From an uncultured Armatimonadota bacterium (GTDB lineage: Bacteria > Armatimonadota > UBA5829 > DTJY01): a DNA stretch of 15,750 nt. Shown here piece by piece: positions 5,430 through 11,221 of this stretch. Location: NCBI GenBank assembly GCA_937875395.1, contig CALNCU010000283.1, forward strand, positions 1 to 15,750, given 5' to 3'. A model generated the notes under the pieces. It was given only the letters and a program-made list of their open reading frames with translations, did no database searches and had not been told where the DNA came from. A program made the translations under genes and the position numbers. Within the stretch, counting starts at the first letter, position 1, and every line of letters starts with the position of its first letter.

Positions 5430-7268
5430 TTATTCTTCCTTGAACTCTGCGTCTATGACGCCTTCTTCCGGAGCGGCCTGCTCGGCTGTTGCACCGGCCG
5501 CTGCTTCTGCGCCTGGTGCGCCCGGCTGTCCGGCGCCCGCCTGCTTGTACATAATCTCTGAGAGCTTGTAGGATGCCTGCTGCAGAGCCTCTGTCGCCTT
5601 GCGGATTCTGTCCAAATCATCTCCGCCGAGTGCGGATTTTACTTCTGATATGGCAGATTCCACGCTGGTTTTTTCTTCTGTCGGAACCTTGTCCCCAAGA
5701 TCATTGAGCAGCTTTTCTGTTTGATAGACCAGGCTGTCTGCATTGTTTCTTACTTCTGCAGTCTCCTTGGCCTTGCGGTCTTCTTCTGCATGGTGGGCGG
5801 CATCTGATACCATTTGTTCTACATCGTCTTTGCTAAGGCGGGTGGAGCCGGTTATGGTTATGCTCTGTTCCTTGCCGGTTGCCCTGTCTTTGGCAGAGAC
5901 GTTTACTATGCCGTTTGCATCTATATCAAATGTTACTTCTATCTGCGGGATGCCGCGCGGCGCAGGCGGGATTCCCACCAGGTGGAAGCGGCCCAGCGTC
6001 TTGTTGGCGCTGGCCATCTCACGCTCGCCCTGGAGCACGTGCACTTCTACATCTGTCTGGCCGTCTACCGCCGTGGTAAAGACCTCGCTCTTTCTTGTGG
6101 GGATGGTGGTGTTGCGCTCTATAAGCTTGGTAAACACGCCGCCAAGGGTCTCTATTCCAAGGGAGAGCGGGGTAACGTCCAGCAGCACCACGTCTTTTAC
6201 GGTTCCGGCAAGCACGCCGCCCTGGATGGCTGCGCCCACTGCCACTACTTCGTCCGGGTTTACGCCCTTGTGGGGCTCCTTGCCGCCCAGCCGCTTTACA
6301 AGCTCGTAGATGTGCGGCATTCTGGTAGAACCGCCTACAAGGATGATTTCATCAAGTTCTTTTTCGCTAATGCCGGCGTCTGAGAGCGACCTTTTGAATG
6401 CAGTTACGGTGCGCTCTGCCAGGTCTGCCGTAAGCTCTTCAAACTTTGCCCGCGTAAGGTTGACGTCAAGGTGCTTGGGCCCTTCCTGGGTGGCTGTGAT
6501 GAATGGAAGGTTGATGCTTGTCTGCACTACGCTGGAGAGTTCTACTTTGGCTTTTTCAGATGCTTCTCTAAGCCTCTGCAGGGCCTGCTTATCGTTCCTA
6601 AGGTCTATGCCTTCCTGCTTTTTGAACTCATCTGCTACGTAGTCAACTACTCTCTGATCCCAGTCGTCGCCGCCAAGTTTTGTATCGCCCGCCGTGGACT
6701 TAACTTCAAAGACGCCTTCGCCTACTTCCAGAACGGAGACATCAAAGGTGCCGCCGCCCAGGTCGTAGACAAGGATGGTTTCGTTCTCTTTCTTTTCCAG
6801 CCCGTATGCAAGGGATGCCGCCGTGGGCTCGTTTATAATCCTCTGCACGTTCAGCCCGGCAATCTCTCCCGCCGTCTTGGTGGCAGTACGCTGCGCATCA
6901 TTAAAGTAGGCAGGGACGGTAATTACTGCATCGGTCACTTTATCGCCAAGATAGGTCTCTGCATCTGCTTTAAGCTTTTGCAGGAGCATTGCAGATATCT
7001 CTTCCGGGGTATAGTTTTTATCGTCTATTTTAACCTTATAATCTGAGCCCATGTGACGCTTGATGGAAGAGATTGTCCTATCCGGATTGATGATGGCCTG
7101 CCGCTTTGCCGTGGCCCCAACAAGCCGCTCGCCGCTTTTTGAAAAACCTACCACGGATGGCGTAATCCTGCTGCCCTCTGCGTTTGGGATAACAACCGGT
7201 TCGCCCGCTTCCATAACGGCTACTACGGAGTTAGTGGTTCCCAAATCTATGCCAACTGTTCTTCCCAT
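5430..7268 (-). CDS. dnaK: Hsp70 chaperone DnaK
   Basis: This 612-residue full-length Hsp70 uses ATP to bind and release unfolded proteins. The nucleotide-binding domain shows GIDLGTTNS (6-14), VYDLGGGTFDVSVLE (167-181) and ILVGGSTRMP. The linker is VVLLDVTPLSLGIET, followed by a substrate-binding domain and a helical lid, and the tail ends EEGVIDAEFKEE, the EEVD-like bacterial end. Residues 65-90 (SSIKRHMGSDYKVKIDDKNY) lack the roughly 20-25 residue insert found in proteobacterial DnaK, so it is the form seen in Firmicutes, Actinobacteria, Chloroflexi and relatives. AGGAGG precedes the ATG by 10 nt. It heads the dnaK-hsp20-dnaJ-hspR operon, with a HAIR operator on its promoter. Confidence 0.98.
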   Translation of the reverse strand: MGRTVGIDLGTTNSVVAVMEAGEPVVIPNAEGSRITPSVVGFSKSGERLVGATAKRQAIINPDRTISSIKRHMGSDYKVKIDDKNYTPEEISAMLLQKLKADAETYLGDKVTDAVITVPAYFNDAQRTATKTAGEIAGLNVQRIINEPTAASLAYGLEKKENETILVYDLGGGTFDVSVLEVGEGVFEVKSTAGDTKLGGDDWDQRVVDYVADEFKKQEGIDLRNDKQALQRLREASEKAKVELSSVVQTSINLPFITATQEGPKHLDVNLTRAKFEELTADLAERTVTAFKRSLSDAGISEKELDEIILVGGSTRMPHIYELVKRLGGKEPHKGVNPDEVVAVGAAIQGGVLAGTVKDVVLLDVTPLSLGIETLGGVFTKLIERNTTIPTRKSEVFTTAVDGQTDVEVHVLQGEREMASANKTLGRFHLVGIPPAPRGIPQIEVTFDIDANGIVNVSAKDRATGKEQSITITGSTRLSKDDVEQMVSDAAHHAEEDRKAKETAEVRNNADSLVYQTEKLLNDLGDKVPTEEKTSVESAISEVKSALGGDDLDRIRKATEALQQASYKLSEIMYKQAGAGQPGAPGAEAAAGATAEQAAPEEGVIDAEFKEE

Positions 7269-7299
7269 TATATGTCTACCTCCTGAAATTGTTGATACC

Positions 7300-7320
7300 C
7301 TTGAGTTAACATAACTAAAC
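7300..7320 (-). promoter_or_regulatory. Second HAIR-like HspR site in the dnaK leader
   Basis: On the plus strand CTTGAGT-N7-ACTAAAC has a perfect left half and 5 of 7 matches to the right half of the HAIR consensus (CTTGAGT-N7-ACTCAAG). It lies about 35 nt downstream of the predicted transcription start, between promoter and ribosome-binding site. Confidence 0.6.
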
Positions 7321-7362
7321 TATTATCTAATCTTTGCTACAGTGTACCCTTAGTACTACATG

Positions 7363-7391
7363 AGTATACTACTTGAGTGTGTTAGTGTCAA
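7363..7391 (-). promoter_or_regulatory. Sigma70-type promoter of the dnaK operon
   Basis: On the minus strand a perfect TTGACA (7386-7391) and TATACT (7363-7368) are separated by exactly 17 nt. The -35 box and most of the spacer are covered by the HAIR operator at 7372-7392, which fits repression by steric block. Confidence 0.88.
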
Positions 7392-7392
7392 G
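7372..7392 (-). promoter_or_regulatory. HAIR operator (HspR-binding site) over the dnaK promoter
   Basis: On the minus strand CTTGACA-N7-ACTCAAG matches the HAIR consensus CTTGAGT-N7-ACTCAAG at 12 of 14 positions. It overlaps the -35 box, and hspR is the last gene of the same operon. Confidence 0.85.
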
Positions 7393-7397
7393 TGGTT

Positions 7398-7439
7398 TGC
7401 ATAAATTTTTTAAGGAGTTTTTTTGAGTGGATTTATGCA
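7398..7439. repeat. 9-bp inverted repeat upstream of the dnaK promoter
   Basis: TGCATAAAT (7398-7406) and ATTTATGCA (7431-7439) are a perfect inverted repeat with a 24-bp AT-rich gap, just upstream of the dnaK -35 box and of the possible plus-strand promoter at 7444. It could be a paired operator for an unknown regulator. Confidence 0.4.
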
Positions 7440-7443
7440 TACC

Positions 7444-7472
7444 TTGGAATCCATATATCCGGCCGGTATAGT
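7444..7472 (+). promoter_or_regulatory. Possible promoter for the UroD-like gene with a long leader
   Basis: TTGGAA (7444-7449), a 17-nt spacer and TATAGT (7467-7472) make a reasonable sigma70-type promoter. It would give a leader of about 240 nt that contains an inverted repeat, a palindrome and a direct repeat. A nearer but weaker -10 (TATTAT, 7667-7672) is an alternative. Confidence 0.4.
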
Positions 7473-7481
7473 CTACCCGCA

Positions 7482-7532
7482 GGCGGCTCTTGATTATGCA
7501 TGATACTGGAATAGATGCTGGTGTTAGCCGCC
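7482..7532 (+). repeat. Long-range inverted repeat in the UroD-gene leader
   Basis: GGCGGCT (7482-7488) and AGCCGCC (7526-7532) are perfectly complementary and enclose 37 nt. In a transcript from 7479 they would close a stem near the 5' end. No known riboswitch family is evident. Confidence 0.35.
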
Positions 7533-7545
7533 AAACTTCCGGCCT

Positions 7546-7557
7546 GGCACCGGTGCC
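7546..7557. repeat. 12-bp perfect palindrome GGCACCGGTGCC
   Basis: A perfect 12-bp palindrome lies 164 bp before the UroD-like start codon. It is a candidate operator for a dimeric regulator or part of a leader structure. Confidence 0.35.
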
Positions 7558-7602
7558 TGAAAGCACGAAATTCCCATAGAGCACCAGTCTGCAAAAGAGC
7601 AT

Positions 7603-7639
7603 CATCATATTTCCAGAAACACAGCATCATATTCCCAGA
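7603..7639 (+). repeat. 15-bp direct repeat with 22-bp period upstream of the UroD-like gene
   Basis: CATCATATTTCCAGA (7603-7617) and CATCATATTCCCAGA (7625-7639) differ at one base and lie 22 bp apart, about two helical turns. They are centred roughly 70 and 47 bp before the start predicted from the weak -10 at 7667-7672, a placement typical of activator sites. Confidence 0.45.
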
Positions 7640-7720
7640 TTTCTACAAGCAATCGGCGTAGAATTGTATTATAAAGCAAGTGCGGGTTTGCGCATTTTCA
7701 TAAATGGCAGGGGGAAATAA

Positions 7721-8725
7721 ATGAGATTCGTCCAGTACGTAAAGAATGCAGAAAGACCTCTTGCGGCTCCGCTTGCCGGGTTTCCGGGTGCCGCGCTAGC
7801 CCGGACTACGGTAAAAGAGAACCTGTGCAACGGAGAGATTCAGGCCAAAACACTTGCCGCGCTCCACAAATTGGTACAGTTTGATATAGTATTCCCTATG
7901 ATGGATCTTACGGTGGAGGCTCAGGCATTTGGCGCCGCCATAGATTGGGAGATAGATGCGCTGCCGGCAATCACCGGTATAAAGGTAGAAACCCAGGCTC
8001 ATGCAGATGCCCTCATCATCCCGGAGGTGGGCGCAGGAAACCGTCTTGGCGTCTTTGTAGAGGCGTGCAGGCTGCTTAAAAAATCCATGCCGGAGAAGAT
8101 TGTATGGGCTTATGTGCTTGGGCCGTTCTCCATTGCCGGGCGGCTTATGGGCATGACGGAGATTGCCGTTAACGTAAAACTTGAACCGGAGCTTGTGCAT
8201 ACCGTGCTCAAAAAGACCAACGCCCTCCTCCTTAAATATACTGATGCCTTGCTTGGGGCGGGCGTAGACGGCGTTATGGTGCTGGAACCGGCAGCCGGCA
8301 TGCTTGGCGTAGATGATGCCAACCAGTTCTCCAATGCCTACATAACAGATTTGGTAAATTTAATAAAACAAAAGGGCAAAACCCCGGCTTTGCACAACTG
8401 CGGACACATAATGCATCTTATAGAGAGCCTATGCGCAACCGGTATAGAAGTCCTGCACGTAGGCTCCGTAACAGACCCCGCCCAGGTTTATCCCCGCCTG
8501 CCGGAGGGCGTAGTGCTTATGGGGAACCTTGACCCAACAGAGATATTTCTCAGGGCCACGCCGGAACATACAAGAGCGGCGGCAGAGGAGCTTGCCTTAA
8601 AGATGAAGAACTGCCAAAGATTTATCATATCATCCGGCTGCGACCTGCCCCCGGAGGTATCCATACAAAACCTGGCGGCCTTTGAAGAAGCAGTACGGGG
8701 CAAACAATCATGCTGTAGCCTGTAA
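7721..8725 (+). CDS. UroD-family protein, MtaA/MtbA-like corrinoid methyltransferase
   Basis: This 334-residue member of the uroporphyrinogen decarboxylase superfamily has the zinc-site pattern of the methylcobamide methyltransferase branch: H225-N-C227 (TPALHNCGH) and C307 (ISSGCDLPPE). True HemE lacks this H-X-C...C set, so methyl transfer from a corrinoid to a thiol or similar acceptor is more likely than haem synthesis. Other landmarks are VWAYVLGPFSIAGRLMG (128-144) and VLMGNLDPTEIF (265-276). The ribosome-binding site is GGGGG, 6 nt before the ATG. It is the only plus-strand gene here. No corrinoid protein or substrate-specific methyltransferase is adjacent, so the methyl donor is unknown. 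It converges on the ABC ATPase gene. Confidence 0.88.
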   Translation: MRFVQYVKNAERPLAAPLAGFPGAALARTTVKENLCNGEIQAKTLAALHKLVQFDIVFPMMDLTVEAQAFGAAIDWEIDALPAITGIKVETQAHADALIIPEVGAGNRLGVFVEACRLLKKSMPEKIVWAYVLGPFSIAGRLMGMTEIAVNVKLEPELVHTVLKKTNALLLKYTDALLGAGVDGVMVLEPAAGMLGVDDANQFSNAYITDLVNLIKQKGKTPALHNCGHIMHLIESLCATGIEVLHVGSVTDPAQVYPRLPEGVVLMGNLDPTEIFLRATPEHTRAAAEELALKMKNCQRFIISSGCDLPPEVSIQNLAAFEEAVRGKQSCCSL

Positions 8726-8810
8726 GCATTCTGTGGATATTCGCATCCTATCAAGTCTTGTTAGCAAGAGTTGCAAGGGCTTTGGCAGCGGCGCCTCCGC
8801 ATAATTAGTT
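8726..8810. other. Convergent gap between UroD-like and ABC ATPase genes
   Basis: The gap holds a single GC-rich element, GGCAGCGGCGCCTCCGC (8784-8800), which shares its core with the repeats at 13931-14090. I see no strong stem with a U-tract for either strand. Confidence 0.45.
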
Positions 8811-9728
8811 TTAGCGTATAAGGGAGATAAAAACATCCTCCAGGCCGGGGGGAATCTGCCTTATCTGCTCTACCTGTACGCCCTCCGGTGCAAGCCTCTC
8901 CAAGATTGGGCCTGTCATGGCGCGGGCATTTTGCACAACCACGTGCACCCTGTCTCCAAAGATGCCGACGTTTATTACTCCCGGCATATCAACCAGGAGC
9001 TTGCGAGCACGGCGTTCATGCGGCGTAACCAGCTCAAGGATCTCTCCGTGCATAAGGCCTCGTATGCGCTCCGGCGTATCTAAAGCTATCACCTTGCCGT
9101 TGAACATGAACCCCAGGCGGGAGCAGCGGTCGGCTTCGTCCATGTATGGCGTGCTCACCAGAATTGTCATCCCTTCTACGTTTAGGTTGTAGAGGATAGC
9201 CCAGAAATCGCGGCGGGAGACTGGGTCTACGCCCGTTGTGGGTTCGTCCAGGAGTATAAGCTCCGGCTGAGAGATAAGCGTGGCTGCAAGCGCAAGTTTC
9301 TGCTTCATCCCGCCGGAAAGGTTCTGCGCAAGACGGTTGGTAAACGGCTCCAGCCGCGAGAAGGAGAGGAGCCGATGGATGCGTTCCGGCCGCACGCCCG
9401 GCGGGACTCCGTAAAGGTCTGCATAGAAGTTCAGGTTCTCCATTACGGTAAGGCTTCCGTAAAGTCCAAAAGTCTGCGGCATGTATCCCACAAGGGGCTT
9501 TATGGATTCCGGGTCTGTTACGGCATTTTGCCCAAGAACCGTTATGCTTCCGGAAGAAGGGTACAGCACCCCCGCAAGCATGCGGAGCGTGGTGGTCTTT
9601 CCGGCGCCGTCCGGGCCCACAAGCCCAAAGACCTCTCCCCTGCGCACAGAGAAGGATACGCCGTCCACGGCGCGGCACATACCAAACGTTTTTTTAAGGT
9701 CTGCTACGGATATTGCATCATCTGGCAT
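8811..9728 (-). CDS. ABC transporter ATP-binding protein, YbhF/DrrA-like
   Basis: This 305-residue cytoplasmic ATPase would power an export complex. It has Walker A GPDGAGKTT (38-46), signature LSGGMKQ (137-143), Walker B LILLDE (157-162) and D-loop GVDP (166-169), followed by the C-terminal extension typical of DrrA/CcmA exporters, ending GLEDVFISLIR. The H-loop position, normally STH, reads VSTPYMDEADRC with P194, so the switch histidine is absent. The start codon lies 4 nt after the stop of the adaptor gene, so the two are translationally coupled. In E. coli ybhGFSR a double ATPase and two permeases accompany the adaptor; here no second ATPase and no permease follows. The ATPase call is firm, the substrate unknown. 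Confidence 0.95.
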   Translation of the reverse strand: MPDDAISVADLKKTFGMCRAVDGVSFSVRRGEVFGLVGPDGAGKTTTLRMLAGVLYPSSGSITVLGQNAVTDPESIKPLVGYMPQTFGLYGSLTVMENLNFYADLYGVPPGVRPERIHRLLSFSRLEPFTNRLAQNLSGGMKQKLALAATLISQPELILLDEPTTGVDPVSRRDFWAILYNLNVEGMTILVSTPYMDEADRCSRLGFMFNGKVIALDTPERIRGLMHGEILELVTPHERRARKLLVDMPGVINVGIFGDRVHVVVQNARAMTGPILERLAPEGVQVEQIRQIPPGLEDVFISLIR

Positions 9729-9732
9729 GGCG

Positions 9733-11202
9733 CTACCCGGCTACCGGTGAGAGCCTGAGCGCGGCATCGGCAGGCATCCCGGGTTTTAGCCTTCCCCCGA
9801 GGTTAGGTATGGTTATCTTAACGCCAAAGACCAGTTTTGTCCGCTGCTCCGGCGTCTGAATCTCTTTGGGCGTAAACTCTGCCTGAGATGCTATCTCTGT
9901 TACGCGCCCGCGGAAGATACGGCCCGGGTAGCTGTCTACGGTAACATCTGCCGCCTGCCCAAGGTGTATCCGCCCGTAGGAGGCCTCATCCACATAGACT
10001 CTTAGCCAGACTTCCCTTAAATCTGCAAGGGTTATAAGCGGAGTCCCCGGAGTTGCAAGCTCTCCCGGCTCCACCGCCCGCGTAATTACCGTGCCTGCTA
10101 CAGGGGATTTAACAACAGTATTGTCTAGCTGCGTAACTGCCTGCGCATACGCCGCCTGCGCCTGAGACACTCCCGCCTTAAGGCGCTCCACCTCCTGCGG
10201 CCTGGGGCCTGCAACCAGCTCCTGAAGGCGGGCCTGGTTCTGCTTAAGCTGGGCGGCGGCTGCACGGTACTCCGTTCTTGCCTGCGTAAGCGCCTGCCTT
10301 TCCTGAATCTTTTGGCTGTACTGGCTCCGGGCATTTACAAGCGCTTTTCTTGCGCCTTCAAGCTGTGCCTGCGACTGGGTGACGGCCGCCCGCGCCTGCT
10401 GAATTTCTTCCGGCCGGGAGCCCGCCATAAGCTGCGACAGGCGGGAGCGGGCCTGCTGCAACTGAGCCTGCGCGCTCTCTGCAGAAGCACGCGCAGCGTC
10501 CAGCTGAGAGGCGGGTATGGCGCCTCTTGCGAAGAGTGTCTGCGCCCGGCTGTAATCCTGGTTTGCGCGGACGGCCTGTGCCTGCGCAGCATTGACCGCC
10601 GCCTGCGCCTGGTCTATCTCTTCCTTCCTGGGGCCCTGAACCGCAATCCTGTATGCTTCCTGCGACTGGCGCAGTTGGGCCTGCGCCGCGTTGTATGCGG
10701 CCTGCGCGGCATCAAGAGCGGCCTTAAGAGCGGTGCTGTTTCTGTAGTTCTCTTCTGCTATAGAAAGGGATTGCCCGGCCCCCGTCACGGCGGATTGAGC
10801 CTGCGCCACTGCCGCCCTAGCCTGCGCTATCTCCTCCGGGCGCGTGCCGGCCAGAGCCTCTGCAAGCTGGGCGCGTGCAGCCTGAAGCGCAGACCGAGCC
10901 TGGCGGACGGCATCCCCGTATTCATCCTGCCGGAGGAGCACCACGGTCTGCCCGCTGCGCACCTCATCCCCTTCCTGCACATAGACTGCGGATACCCGGG
11001 CGCTTAGTTTTGAAGAGAGCGTGACTTCCGTGGCCTCTACCATGCCGTTTAAGGTTACATAGTTTACAGGCCTGCGCGCAAGGATTATGTAGAGCACAAT
11101 AACGGCAACTATCAATACCGCTAGAAGCAGGAGGATTAAAAGCCTCCGCCGCCGGATGAATCCAGCTATCCGCTCCCGCATGCCTGTTATCTCCCCTGCC
11201 AT
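9733..11202 (-). CDS. HlyD/YbhG-family membrane-fusion protein with repeated coiled-coil
   Basis: This 489-residue periplasmic adaptor would link an inner-membrane ABC exporter to a TolC-like channel. A cytoplasmic N-terminus with RRRR precedes one membrane helix (about 21-42). A lipoyl half-motif follows (VEATEVTLSSKLSARVSAVYVQEGDEVRSGQ, split across 55-85), then a very long Ala/Gln-rich helical region (about 95-360), the second lipoyl half (VKSPVAGTVITRAVEPGE, 364-381) and beta-barrel domains. The motif G-x-R-P/K-E/Q-E-I/V occurs four times, at G119, G190, G261 and G332, exactly 71 residues apart, so the hairpin seems built by repeated duplication. YbhG-like proteins are usually nearer 330 residues. 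AAGGAG lies 5 nt before the ATG; the tolC-like stop is 19 nt upstream. Confidence 0.95.
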   Translation of the reverse strand: MAGEITGMRERIAGFIRRRRLLILLLLAVLIVAVIVLYIILARRPVNYVTLNGMVEATEVTLSSKLSARVSAVYVQEGDEVRSGQTVVLLRQDEYGDAVRQARSALQAARAQLAEALAGTRPEEIAQARAAVAQAQSAVTGAGQSLSIAEENYRNSTALKAALDAAQAAYNAAQAQLRQSQEAYRIAVQGPRKEEIDQAQAAVNAAQAQAVRANQDYSRAQTLFARGAIPASQLDAARASAESAQAQLQQARSRLSQLMAGSRPEEIQQARAAVTQSQAQLEGARKALVNARSQYSQKIQERQALTQARTEYRAAAAQLKQNQARLQELVAGPRPQEVERLKAGVSQAQAAYAQAVTQLDNTVVKSPVAGTVITRAVEPGELATPGTPLITLADLREVWLRVYVDEASYGRIHLGQAADVTVDSYPGRIFRGRVTEIASQAEFTPKEIQTPEQRTKLVFGVKITIPNLGGRLKPGMPADAALRLSPVAG

Positions 11203-11221
11203 GCGCGCTCCTTGATTTATA

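Larger units (their letters stand above)
7269..7720. other. Divergent regulatory region between dnaK and the UroD-like gene
   Basis: These 452 bp hold no credible gene. From left to right they contain the dnaK leader with a second HAIR, the dnaK promoter with its operator, a 9-bp inverted repeat (7398-7439), a possible plus-strand promoter (7444-7472), a long-range inverted repeat (7482-7532), a 12-bp palindrome (7546-7557) and a 15-bp direct repeat (7603-7639) upstream of the plus-strand gene. I see no tRNA and no recognisable riboswitch consensus. Confidence 0.7.

Noticed and set aside
5743..7046. Long plus-strand open frames opposite dnaK (188-191 codons)
   Set aside because: They are antisense to a highly conserved gene, lack ribosome-binding sites and show no domain; long antisense frames opposite Hsp70 genes are a known codon-bias artefact.
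7369..7630. Minus-strand frames of 65-79 codons upstream of dnaK
   Set aside because: They run through promoter and operator sequence, have no ribosome-binding site and no domain.
7473..7720. Cobalamin riboswitch before the methyltransferase-like gene
   Set aside because: I looked for the B12 box and the conserved core and did not find them; only unspecific stems are visible.
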